This document shows, in pieces, positions 10,561 to 23,099 of a stretch of DNA of 64,000 bases (the stretch's first letter is position 1; each line of letters begins with the position of its first letter). The DNA is from Varroa destructor (lineage: Eukaryota > Arthropoda > Arachnida > Mesostigmata > Varroidae): positions 43,423,119 through 43,487,118 of the forward strand of contig NW_019211457.1 of the NCBI RefSeq assembly GCF_002443255.2. The letters run 5' to 3'. A model generated the notes under the pieces. That model was not told the DNA's origin, made no database searches, and saw only the letters and a program-made list of their open reading frames with translations. The position numbers and the translations under genes were made by a program.

Positions 10561-13500
10561 AAAAGCGTGCCCTTAGAGTTAAGTTTCAATCGAAGCGGAA
10601 CAAGTGTCGTCTCTCAGTATTCTTTTGGTCCTCTAATAAGAAATTGGAAAACGTTTCTGAAGTCATATGGAGGAAATCGACTTTGCTTTATTTACTTCGC
10701 GCCTCGAAGTTGATCTCCGAAAGTTTTTGTACCATAAGAAACCATCACTGTATACCTATAGAAATCCGTTTTTGCATGGCAGGACTTGATTTCTGACTAG
10801 ATTTTAATAGACGAAGAGACACCTGTTTGACGTGTATTTTTGCAACACAGTATTTCATACACTTTTCTACAGGTTTTACTCACGAAACATATTGTGTACT
10901 GTGATATTTTACTATAGCAGAGTGAAAGATGTCTACATATGTTGAGGACGGTGGTTGTAATCTATAGCTGAATGGCCCCAATTGTCACTGTCTTTCTTTT
11001 TCGTTCAAAACATTCCTGTAGCTCAGTGGCCTGCTATCGTACACCATCAGTTAAGAATCGAAGCATACAACGAGGTTAACAACGATACCGATCGAGCCAC
11101 AAAAGGCCACTTCTACTGATCCTGCCAGCACCGATGGGGGACGTGAGCTCTCACGATCATTTCAACGGCCCTATGCGCTGGTGGCTTCACCTCTAGCTGA
11201 ATCTCTTAAGATATTTATAGCATGCACTATGCTGTGACGGGTCGCATTATGGTTATTACTACTATTACAGTTTATATTGTCGTCGAGTCTCATCTATAGA
11301 TCCGTGGCTGCCAACCGGACGTCTGCTTCTTAAAACTCAATCCGCACCCCAATCACTCGCCAGGATCGTCTGGCCATCCCCACCTGTGGCGAAACCAAGA
11401 TGTAATAGTAGGGAAGATATTAACTGTTTTAGCCAAAACATCCCTAGAGCGCACCCATTATATTCGCCTACAATAGAAAGTTCAATCATTCGCATGTAAT
11501 GAACTATACATAATCGATGACAGGTCTATCACTGGTGACAATCTATCCATACGGCTTCTAAATTGTAACATTCATAGACCTAGATATTTTAAAAGGATTT
11601 GAAGTTCGCGGCATAATTGCTTAGCCTGCGACGGCGTAGTAGGCTGTGATAGACTTTCCTTACAATCGGAGTGCGCGAAGATCTTGGCGTAGTAAACTTG
11701 CAGACTTTCCAATACTGGAGAATGTTGAAGTAATGGCGTATTTTCTCACGGGAGCAATGGCGGTTAGGCTTCAATGGGGGATAGCCGTAGCGGTGAAAGT
11801 CGTAAAACGGAATTCCGATATTCTGAACGTATATACAGTATCATGATTTCGAAAGATGACACTATATGCACTGCACACCGCGGGTATCACGAATTCAGAT
11901 GTCGAAATCCAAAAAATGGGATGCTTCATGGCTTAGCATACGATAAGCTCGACGGGTCTTTCGGGTTAGCTTTAGAGCAGGATTGCTTAAGATAGATAGA
12001 TGCCTGGCTCCATGAAATCCTAAATAGAAGAGAAAAACGCAAAAGCTGAATCTGATAGTGCTGCTCTCTGATCGCAGAGACCGATGGCAGTAGGTACATA
12101 TGGACATCTTCCAGATACTTTGGCAGGTTCTAAACGTAGAAGGACAAATATATAAGTCCAGCATAAAAGTTCGTAAAGCCTTGAATAGATAGAAAACGCA
12201 GAAATATGGAGCTATCTGCATATTAAGAATAGACATTAATAATTTCACATAGAATAAACAACAATTACCTAGAACGGAATTTAGAATGTAGAATAGCAGC
12301 ATTTTACCTAACTGCCATGCTGTTATGGTTCAATTCATGCCCAAATGGGCGCCATATGATTAAAGTGCGAGAATTAAAAAGAAGACGTAGAGATAGGCCT
12401 GCTTCTCTTTTGGCCCCATATTACAATCGTGACCCATACTTAACCTGAATACAGCCTTCTGCTAAAAAACAGGACTATAGTTGTAGACAATTACGTCAGT
12501 GGGTGGATGCAAACGAACTAACGATACATTACCCTAAAGCGAATGTACAGCTGAAAAAACCCTATAGTGTTTGTCAGGCGATCTGGGGCGGCGATTATCC
12601 AGTGCGGTTTCATGAGTGCTGCTGCATCGATAACAACTGAAGTGCAATTAGAGGTAATGATACACAAACTCTGCCAATCAATAATAAGCCGTACGGAACA
12701 GAAAAAAGAATAGACGGTTATGGAGGATACATTTGAGCCCGAGTTTAGGTTAGATTTGTGCTCAAAATGGCTATCATTAGTTGTTAGTAAGACTAGAATC
12801 GCTCTATGTGATTTACTAAAATGGGACAGTTCCAGCTGCATTGTGCGGACAGGACGGTCCAGCGGAAGAAACTTGATAAATAAAGCAAAGGTTGTTTTCT
12901 TTCTTTAAGATCATTAAAGGTGACTTGCAAATGCTTCAGTCCGAGGTTCTCTTACACCCACCATTATCCATCAGGCTTATTATATTAAAAAATGTCGAGC
13001 TAAAAGAGACGTACAGATGACCTTTTTATAATGAAATTCCTATTTGTTCTACTCCGACTAACTCCTGTTCCCACGACTTCATTTACATCTATAGATTGGT
13101 TAGCCAGTGGTCGACATCTTTGTAGAAAATGAGACTAGCTTATGCACTGTCATTATTAGTATGCTCGTACAATAGAACAAGCAGGCGAAAATTTTAGAGA
13201 AAAAACCAAAAAAATACTGTTTTGCTTAGATATTTAATTTCATCAGACTAATACCCTCAACGTTTAATATTATTAGGAAAACTTTGTTCAGTTACAGTTA
13301 ACAACAAGTTATTCGTATAGCAACCATACACGCTTGCTGTCGAAGCCGTAGACATCCACGGACTTGGCAGGGTTGCTCGTAAAGGTAACATTTAGTTGTA
13401 TCATTTCCTTTCAAATTCTCCATATAGTATTTTCTTTTAGAATATATGTCCAATAATTGCTTTTATTGGACTTTGCACGAGATGCACGACATGACTGGAG

Positions 13501-14900
13501 ATAACACAGCTTGCAATTATCGTCTTATAAAGTGCTTGATAAAGCTGCCATGGTAAGTATCGACACACTTGATCAAGAGAAGCCCTTCAAGTAAATAACG
13601 TACGATCCAAGAAAAAAAAACTTCGATCTGAGCAAGTACTTAAACTAGAGAAGTATCTAGATGCCTTTTCCTTAGCTTGCCTGATCTCATTATTGAAGCA
13701 TTGATTTATGCAGCATTTGATTTTATGCAGTTAATAATATTCTATTCAGCACACGGGTCGGGATCTTTTCTGTGTGTGATATAATTATTCATTACTTCCG
13801 TTAAGTAATTCAGCGTTATAAAGTGCCTAAACGCAGTGTCGCATTGTTATGCCACGTACAAATCGACTATTTCGGATAAAGCTTAACAATAAGCCACCAC
13901 TCCTGTGCCGTCCTCCAGTAAATGCCGGAAGCAATAAATGGACGGTAGGCATATTGAAAAGACGATAGTTTATATGGCCGATGCTTCCGAGGATGCCTTG
14001 TCTCACAAGGGCCGTTCGCCCAGTAACGTCTAACAATTTGGCAGCTGTCGACGACGCCTTGCAGATTGGCCTAAGCGACATCGGCCAGCAGGAAGAGAAA
14101 GAGGTTACAATTCAAACCCACCGCCGAAAATCTGTAAGCGGCGTTGTCAAGTAGCACCGTTCTGCTCAGCGGTGAAACGAGGACACGGTAAGTGGGACGT
14201 TTTCCCTTTTTAAGATAGCAATGAAAGGATAGGTTCGTATTGCTGGCGCATCGTATTGGGCAAGCAAGCTAGAAAGGTAGGAAATTAGTGAAAGGAAGAT
14301 CAATGCAATTATTCGTGAGGATTAGTACGTCTGCATATGGTTAAAATAAAAGAAACGGTAGGTAATGATAACAGAATTATTGTCAGCAGCAGGGCTGCGT
14401 TCATAAGAAGAGGCAAGGAACATAGACTCGATATGAAATATCTAACCACAGAAAGGACTGCATAACCCACGATTCTGCCTAAGCATAGAAGATACACGGC
14501 ATCGTCTGAAGTCCTGAAGCAATCATGCTTTGCTATGGAACTTAAAGTATCGATATTTTTCTCGAAATTAGCTACATTCTTTTTTGGCGACGGGCAGCAT
14601 TGATCACAATCATGGCTGACTAAATCTATTGAACGAGAGGCTACAATAAAGCTACAAAAAAATATTTTTACGAGATTTCGCACACATACACATGGAGGGT
14701 TTCTTAGTTTGGATTTATAATTTTTTACGATATATAGTTCACAAAAAAAAAACTAGAAAAGGTTTTGTAATTATCACCGGCGCTGTCTTTAATAGTTTGA
14801 ATAGCCTCATTTGTCTGCCATTTTGAAGGCAGAAAAGTGCAGTTAAACATTATGTCTGCACTGTCTTGTATAATAAAAATAGTAAAAAGTTCAGCTTACC
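10560..14900. other. Region without recognisable gene
   Basis: Open frames reach 135 aa (11895-12302, minus) and 124 aa (14309-14683, minus). Both have the hydrophobic, Cys/Phe/Leu-rich make-up typical of chance frames in AT-rich DNA, and neither shows a motif I can assign. The remainder has dense stops. I saw no microsatellite, clear long inverted repeat or RNA gene. Confidence 0.55.
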
Positions 14901-14942
14901 ACAGGTCCGTGAAGTTATTAACTGAACAGGTTTTTTTTACAG

Positions 14943-15101
14943 GTAAACGTGACATGGTGTACCGAAGGGAGTTTATCTTATTCAAAACGTGTTTATCAAG
15001 ATGCGCCCCCCAATGTGAATCGAACTGATCAAACAGCACCTGGTATCTCAATATGTATTATCGAAATGGTTTACCAGTGTATTCGTCCAAAAACAAAATA
15101 G
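14943..15101 (+). CDS. Candidate 3' terminal exon, unknown protein
   Basis: A strong acceptor (an eight-T run then ACAG, ending at 14942) is followed directly by 52 sense codons and TAG in phase 0. The peptide begins VNVTWCTEGSLSYSKRVYQD, has one NVT and one NRT sequon and three Cys, and ends IRPKTK. The make-up would suit an extracellular or membrane protein, but I recognise no family. No upstream exon was found, and the exon would begin with GTAAAC, which itself resembles a donor. With many T-rich AG sites in 64 kb, one such frame is expected by chance. Confidence 0.13.
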   Translation, partial: VNVTWCTEGSLSYSKRVYQDAPPNVNRTDQTAPGISICIIEMVYQCIRPKTK

Positions 15102-15104
15102 GCT

Positions 15105-18100
15105 ATACGTTATACCCATATCCGTTAGTTACTAACTCATATTCTCGATACGTCGTCTATGTCCCTACATGCTACATGTGCCCATACAATTAAGGTCATT
15201 AGACCGCTTTGTAGACACAGAAACCCTCGCAAGTCAACGCGTTCACGCCTCAGAGAACAAAGCTCAAGGATGGTGAAAATGACGCTCTGGCTAGACGGAG
15301 GGCGAGAACAGTGTCAAGTGAGCGTTCTTTCCTAAGTGAATAAGGCCGCCCTTACACTAGACTGAGTCTACCGACTGACTTCGAAGTGACTACCTGTCGA
15401 GCTTCGAGGCGACAGAAGAATCGCATCTCTTACACATGGCATTTGGATTTACAGACTGACCCATCCCTGACCAGGCACTTCACTGCTGTTCCTGTTTCCC
15501 ACGGACATCACTGAGTAAACGAAGTTGGGCTTTTAGAGGCGACTGCCAAAATGTCATGAAATGGGATGACAACAATTTGATAGCTACGGCGGCCCAACGA
15601 CTCGGAGTTTGAGCCAGCAAAGGACCTTTAAATATGCACCTGTTCCCGGCCTAACAGGTATTGGCCTACAGATAACAAAGGGAGCTGCAAGATATCTTCA
15701 AGAATCGAAGCTTATACTTAAGCACCATGAAAATACCTGATTTATTTCCGCGACAGCTTTTGCCGTATTTCCTAGCCATGACGCACTCGGTTCTATTAGA
15801 TGGCACAAAGGCAAGGCAGGGATGATTAAACCGATTGCTCTTTGCTAGTTTGAGCGTGCAAAAAGCAAACCTCGAAAGATCGAGCAGAAAAAATCGAAAA
15901 TTGTCGCGTTGTGCTATATAACTGCAATATGATGCGATGGCTTTTGAAATATATGGCGCGCTCTTCTGGTTCTTGATAGACATGTAAATGAATAGACATT
16001 TAGATAGCTTTCAGGAGACATCGCATGGTGTGGGTTACTAAGAAAGGTAATTGGATGGTAACAGGATGCCAACTTGACACATAAAATAAACTGTGAGCGA
16101 CTTTTACTTGGCTGAAGATTGAGACTCTGTCATGAAACATGAAAATATTGGACAATGTATTTTGATAAGAAAACACTGAAAAAATCATATAGGCGTAGAA
16201 AGATGGCAAGAGTTTCGCGTATAATTCCTTTAAACATGATGTAACGACACCAACCGAAAAACCGTCAAAGGGCGTTAACCCGTCCATGAACGGAGCAACT
16301 AACATAGTCTGGCCATCCAAGTAAATATTAGTAAATTTTAAGTGTCCTTCTTATTGAATTAGCCTTACGAGATTTTAGGAAAACGTCGAATGCAAATTGT
16401 ACAAAAGAAGGCGATTACATATTTGGCCACATTCGGGGCCTTCTCTACAAAGTTGAAAGTTGAGCAGTAAAATTCGTAGTCCCAAAAGAACGATCTTCTA
16501 GAATCTAAATACGCAGTGAATCACTTATCTTTTCCTAAAATCGTAGCACTAATACTCCTTTATACTCTTAAGTAGCTGAAAAGTCAATCAGCAACCTGAC
16601 AGAAACCCTGTTCTTTCTATTTACTACAGGTACTACGCATTGAAATATATAAACATTGGATACATCATCGACTGCACTTTGCTTCCATATAGGCATTTTG
16701 ATGGCTTTTCTGTGCTGTGCATCGCCCAGTGACGGTACATATCTTCCATAGAAATGTGTTAAAAAAAAACCCGTCCAAACGAAAGAAGTTTGGCGAGAAA
16801 AGCTGCTTGTATGATGCAAGCCGAGTACAGAGCATAGATACGTTTGTTACATACATCTGTGCAGTCGTGTGTAGTTCTCAACTGGGCGACGTTCTCTACC
16901 TATCTGACTCACGCGCCCACACACAAAGAGACATATCCAGTGCGTATCCTTAGCATGCATGCTTATTTCTTGACATCATTCGGCCGTCTGTCCTTATTCT
17001 CCAATCCAACCATTTGCGATACGCACTGGCCAACTACCGCTTTCGATAACTAGGTACTCTTACTCAAAGCGAAGACTTCTCCTCTTAGGCTTTTCCTGTT
17101 TTCATTGAATATCCTATTAGCCTTAGTTTTGCTGCACCTCAGCCGGGTTGGATGGATGAGGGGGTTCATGGATGCATTAAAGTACTTGTCTACACACCAG
17201 TTTAAATTCAACTGCGAAGTCTAAAACGCCGGTTAGGCTACGTTTTTTCAAAGAAGCCAGACAAAAAAATCAAAGCCAAAAAGGTGCAAGCAGTGTCGTG
17301 TCTCTGCGTGTTCGGCTGTTCTCGATGATTCTTTTCAGTATCTCGGATTTTATTTGGTTTTCCACTACTTCCGCGTTATTGTGTCTACCCCAGTGTGAAA
17401 CTCAAACGATAAGACAGTAAAGGTATCAAAAATAACAATAATGCTAAAATACAGAGAATAGGTTAACTTGCATTTTTCAACAAATAGAGCACAAGGCGCA
17501 AACTGGCTAGTATTAAACGGGCGCCATGTTTTGGCATCCGATCTTTACTTACAAATCCCAGTCCTATGGTTCGGAAGCATTAGCCAGCAAAGGCTAACCC
17601 TAGACAGCATGCGTGATAGGTTACGCCTACGTTAGAGAGCGCGTGACGTAGCGTAAGTAAACTTAGCGGCGATACCGGCAACTAGCTCATTATTACCACT
17701 ACTTCTAGATCTTTTCTGGTCCTAGCCTTTCTTCCTTCTCTCATGTAAGGGACTTCCTCGCTTCGAGAGTTGACAAGTCCTGTTTTTTGTGCCTGATAGA
17801 AATTGTTTTACATCCTTATCCCAGCGAACCTCCTGTCGGCAGTATATCGTTCATGCAAGAAATGAAATACTCTACAGTCAAGCAGGGAAAGTTAAACGTC
17901 CTTTTCGCGCGTTTTTTTTTTTTTGTTTTCGATATTGCTAGAAAAAGCTACTGGAGATTTTTACACAAACTCTACGAAATCTTAAACTTTATATATATAG
18001 CTCTCATTTATATAGTTTAAACTCGTTTATAAACGCTACACAAGCTTTCTACACCAGAGCTAGACTTTTGCACATAGGGTACTTAAATTCAATGTAATTA

Positions 18101-21100
18101 GCTTTATAAAATGCGGGTCTGTTTGATCTTACCGAGTTTATAAACATAACTTCAGGCAAGATAGAGTACACGCTATTTAACCCAACCGATAGAGCCATCT
18201 TATCTACAGCCTCTCTTGTTTGCTTAAAAAAATTAGATTATGAACAACTGATGCTCGTAACGTTTGCTCACGGTCATGGGCTGATTAGTTATAAGTTTTA
18301 CATTAGATCTACTCATGTAGACTATCTTATACTTTCATAGTGTTCCTATTTTGAGAGGGTCACGATTGACAAACTCCCAACTGTAAAGTGAACTCAAAAA
18401 TGACGCTTGCGTTTTTAGGTCCACTTGCGTCTTTTCTGGTCTGGAACAAAAATAGTGAAACACTTTCAAGTTAAATACTGAAGTTCAACCGAATCGGAAA
18501 TGAACAGCTTTTACAGCTGCTGTCTCTTCTTGAACGCAGCAAATGAGCTTGTTATACTGTTAGGAATAGTCGTCAGTGGGAAGCCGCTACCAAAATGCAA
18601 TTAACCCAAGGAAATACTTCATCTTCCTTGGCAAATACGTTCACTGGAAGGTGCCGTACAAGTGCAGAGTTATATTGATTCTGAAACACTACACACCCAA
18701 GGGGAAATACACACAGACATATATATAAATGGGTAACTTATATCGCTAACGAAACAATGGCCTCACTGTACAAATACACTGCGTTCTGTTATGGCATAGG
18801 CCCTACCATCAGCTGTATCAGGTTCCGTTTTAGGCCACATTGGGATGTTCAGGGCCAACATTACCCGCTACAGTAGCAGCCGTAGAAAATGCCAAAAAAA
18901 AAGAGAACCTCTTTTTTCTCACCAGAGCACGACACCCGAGTCGTCCATTGATGCAGTACTTTCAAAGCAGCCATGCGAAAAAACTATCGCTAAGGAACTT
19001 TATCGGGAACACAAGGGCCTATTCCTACAGCTGCCGCTGTAACAGCTTCCATTGCGAAGCGCTAACGAAACAGATGCAACTGTTTGCAAATGAGCCATTT
19101 GAAATGGCGCAAAGGGATCAGTAATGTTCGACGTTGTCTTCTTGGGACTGTAAATTTCTTTGCCAGTGTAGTAACTCTTATTTTTTTCAAAACGAAAACA
19201 AAGCCCGCCTTCCTGGATGCACCGAAGAGTTGGCTTAGCCCAAAATGCACGTGATAAGCAGCAAAAAAGAAAGCCTTCTGCACTACCCGCTTTTACATTA
19301 TTATTATACATTGTTATTATTATATAATGTATAAGACAGATATCGATCGGCTAGTGTAAAAAGCGAGAGTTAACGTATAGTTTCAAAAAATCAAATTGTG
19401 CTTATGCGTATTGTGCGGTGATGGAGCATAGCTGGAAAGTATTGTGTCTGACGATAACGTGACATACGATTAGAAAGGCTTGTACGTGGTTTACGTGTAG
19501 ACGATATAACGTAGGTTCGAGACGTTACGGCTGGCCAGTGAACGTTCAAAGCTAGCATAGGGTTTTAAAAGTGTTAAATATACATCGCATTTTTATTATT
19601 TGCTCGGTCCGATGGCTAAATAAATGGACCCAATATCTAATAGAATCTGCAAGTTCTGTTGCGGACATCCAGATATTAATATCCGATCACCTGGCAGGGG
19701 CAGACAGCGCCTCAGCTGCTCATCTATGTGGCATCTTATGCACTTTCCAAGAAAGTGGCAGATGGTCGATTTATCTCGCGTCGATAGCTTTTTTACGATT
19801 ACCTTCCTAGCACCTGCGGCCACGATGACATCACTCGCGATAACCCCTTGCTTGAGTGCCTGATAATTTTTTACCTTGATATGGAGTAATTAACTATAAT
19901 GTAAAAGGCTGTCGTACTTGGCATCAAAAGAGATGGTGTTTTCAAAATTAAGAACTAGGCTGCAAGTTCTCGGTCCTTGCTACAGATCACGAGAGATATT
20001 TATGTCATTAGATCGACAATCGCCTCGTCCTGATAAGATCATAAGAAAAGCCATTTCACTGTCGAAGGCCGTGTTTAGCATATAACGATTAGGGTTGGTG
20101 ATCAATCGAAATTCAGCTAGCAAATTGTACGTATATTTTATTGTGACATATGCTTAATCATTGTAGTCTTTGCTTGGGTCCTTAGGTGCCATTTGCTCAT
20201 TAACCTAATTCTATCTACAACATTGGAGGGCCTTACAAACTCCTTCGATCAGACATGGTTGGTTTTTAAAGTGACGGTAGATTGTTTCTAGTGGGCCACA
20301 TCAATTACTACAATATAGTATTTAATCAGATGTAATTGGCGGAACCCACTCGTTATACTCTGCAATATCAAAAACTAGTATTTCTCGCTCATTTTTGGGT
20401 GTTTAACTCTGTGGCCCAGTCGGTTGCAATCGTACGTTCAGTGGATTATGATAATTTTATTTGCTGACAATTATGAGCTAATGCCGTGCATTCCGCCATA
20501 TTTTTTCCTGTACTTTCCGGGTTTTTTGGCCCAGGTTTTTGTCGGACGTCGATGACGAGTCCATCTGAATGCCCACACTGCGTAGAAAAGCGCAGATTTT
20601 CTTGTTGGCGTCGATTCTGGTCCTGAAGTAGATTCTCGTCGTACGCATATGTTGCAGAAGAAATAAAAATGCTCCGAAAAGATAAAATCGGATGGGGAGC
20701 ACATTTGAAACGCGCGTGACATTAACTAAGCCGAATAATCTATTATCTGAAATTGGGCATCTTTTCTTTTATAAATCGTTCTTCTATAAATATATCGTGC
20801 ACAGAAGGACCACAGCTCTCTGTCTTATCCACTAGTATCTTCTATCTTTGCGAGTTGGAACTCCACAGCGAACGGAGCCGTTTCGAATGAAAAAATTAAA
20901 ACTTATCCAAAGCAATGCCCAGTGTTCATACAACCTCAATCGGAAAGGGTTCAAGGAAAAATAGCTCACACCAAACAGCCCCCGGACTTTCCAGCGGTCT
21001 CGGTGTCTATCTTTATGTCATTTCAACAATAGCTCTCTTGTTGGCTTTATTAGTCCTTTTATGAACCAATATTAGCCTTTAGTCGGCCCTGCTACCACCA

Positions 21101-21270
21101 AAGTCGCCTCATTATGTCACACACCAGCCCATAGACTGCACACCGCACAACACCAACAATAATAATAACATCACTGACAAGCGTGACACATCTAATGGCA
21201 GGTATCTTAAATGACGCGGCTAGTATATTGTGATAGCGTTTCTTGTTTTCCATCCCGATTCGATCCCGTC
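15105..21270. other. Region without recognisable gene
   Basis: I see only chance-length open frames here: the longest are 106 aa at 16000-16320 (minus), 105 aa at 15666-15983 (minus) and 103 aa at 19000-19311 (minus), all without motifs. A run of 13 T at 17912-17924 and an AT-rich ATT/TAT imperfect inverted repeat at about 19296-19332 are the only simple-sequence features. A GGATGGATG stretch near 17149 is too short to identify a repeat family. Confidence 0.55.
17912..17924. repeat. Poly-T tract (13)
   Basis: Thirteen consecutive T. It could be a slippage tract or the poly-A tail of an old minus-strand retroposed copy. No target-site duplication or recognisable body was seen next to it. Confidence 0.85.
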
Positions 21271-21276
21271 AACACG

Positions 21277-21296
21277 TATATATATATATATATATA
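21277..21296. repeat. (TA)10 microsatellite
   Basis: Ten uninterrupted TA units between CACG and CAGC. Confidence 0.95.
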
Positions 21297-21985
21297 CAGC
21301 GAGTTGTCTGAAAAACTTGGACAATGGCTTGCCGGTTTCCTTTAGGCAAAGCCTCGGACTGACTGTTTCCTGGCTATTTCCTCTGTTTTTCCTAAGCTTC
21401 TAGAATTTCCTTCCGGTGTTGGGGCTCTGCGTCACTTTCCAATGGTTGTGCCCTACCACCAGTCAACGTCATATAACGCATCTTATTGATACGGTTCACT
21501 TACTGCGTTTTCGCCGATAGATTAGGTACTGAGCAAAATTGTGCCGGCGAGCAATGTGTACAGCCTTGTTTCCGCCCCGATGATGCTGTTGCCCCCGCCG
21601 CTGCCACGTCAATCTCGTCCAGCCACCACTCACTGAGGAACCTCCCTAAGCGTTCTAGCGGCATATATTTCTTCGCTACTAGAAAATGTACTATATCATT
21701 TTTCGGCCATTATTTCCATCCTGAACGACCATGCTGTGGTAGCTTTGACTAAATCAGCGCTCACCGCTAAATGAGTTTTGAGATATTACGCTTCTATTGA
21801 CATAGGCACATAGCAACGGAGATATAAGATCTACAGTTCGTTTATATTGATCTCAGTAATATTAATTAAAGTGGTTACAGCTTGGAGTGATTGCTTAGGC
21901 CATAAGCAAGAGGTTTTCTTCGAATGCTCTTTCGAAGGATATTTTCGAGACGGATTTATAAGAAAATAGATTTTAGAATTATATG

Positions 21986-22007
21986 TATATATATATATAT
22001 ATATATA
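21986..22007. repeat. (AT)11 microsatellite
   Basis: Eleven AT units, flanked on the left by ATATGT and on the right by GATATATTG, so the tract was probably longer or interrupted. Confidence 0.92.
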
Positions 22008-22555
22008 GATATATTGAAGCACAACAGACCAACAAAGGACGTGCAATGAACGCAACAACTGTGGGATATTACACACCGAACTAGAACCGGTTAAGTCCTT
22101 TATAGAATATCGAAAGCTCACAGCAAGCCGTATTCCGAAAGCGATCAGTTAAAAACAACCCCATACTTTTTTGGTTTGTAACGCTACATAGCTCTATGTT
22201 CCTGTAATTATTCGTATGGAGACACGTACTCATTACTGATAAAAATAAACACCTCTTAGGTTCACCCCCTTCTTAGCTTCGTGCTCTAGGGTAGTTTTTG
22301 CACTACTTGTAGATCGTGAAGCTTATTGTATAACTTATTTAAAAAATCACTTAGAATAGTTGATGAAGAAACGATGGTAAAAAGTTAATTGTTAAGCACA
22401 GTATATACGGCGCAGATCGGGCAGGTTAAAGCACTAAATATAGTTTTTGGGGGGCCCGCAAATCGATCGGGTACAGATTTATTTATGCGAACATAATTTA
22501 GCCCTTTGCCATATATTTTCCATTTAGTTGTGAGCGGTGCTTACACTGAAATCCG

Positions 22556-22786
22556 ATGGCAGCTTTATCAAGTAATGGGAAAAGATTCATAGTGTTTCAA
22601 GCAATATACGGTGAATACGAAACAACACAACCAGTATTTCAAGTTTTCAATAGATCACCGCTAAATGAATCGGATACCATGCACCATGTAAACGTAAATC
22701 CCACGCGTCAGTTTGCTGGAAAAGGTATGTCGTTTGTTTTGGCGGACATCATACAAGTATGCCTAGGAAAAGATTTGGACCCTTAA
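22556..22786 (+). CDS. Unassigned 76-codon open frame
   Basis: I do not recognise this. It runs from an ATG with G at +4 (a reasonable eukaryotic start context) to TAA and begins MAALSSNGKRFIVFQAIYGE. The composition is balanced, with acidic, aromatic and small residues spread evenly and no low-complexity run, so it reads more like a protein than most frames here. It is AT-rich like its surroundings and has no visible splice sites or upstream context that would confirm expression. Its length is well within chance. Confidence 0.1.
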   Translation: MAALSSNGKRFIVFQAIYGEYETTQPVFQVFNRSPLNESDTMHHVNVNPTRQFAGKGMSFVLADIIQVCLGKDLDP

Positions 22787-23099
22787 ACTGATCTGTTATA
22801 CGTTGGTGTTCGAGAAAAAATATTAAAAAGCCACGATTAAAACGTGAGTCAAAAATACTCCACTTTTTTATAATTCGAATAAGATAAATACTTGTACTAA
22901 TTGTGGACTTATTTTTTTCACGTGTCTCTTCGCTTTGTACATGCTTAAAAATCTCGTTTTTGTTAGCTGTCGTACATTACGTGGCTAACGTTGCAATCTG
23001 TTTATACCTATATTACGAAATTTCTTTACTTATATAATTTTAGTACAAAGCGCTACACGTCCGAAATAGATTAGCTTTAAGAGACCTTCTACACTAGTC

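Noticed and set aside
11895..12302. 135-codon minus-strand frame, hydrophobic.
   Set aside because: The Phe/Leu/Cys/Ser-rich make-up is typical of chance frames in AT-rich DNA. I see no start context or motif.
15005..15080. Minus-strand AGTTCGATTC box-B-like word, a possible tRNA.
   Set aside because: No A box and no acceptor or anticodon stem were found upstream.
17141..17180. GGTTGGATGGATGAGG, reminiscent of GGAT-rich ends of abundant retroelements in ticks.
   Set aside because: Only about two and a half GGAT units are present, with no recognisable element body. This is too little to name a family or the organism.
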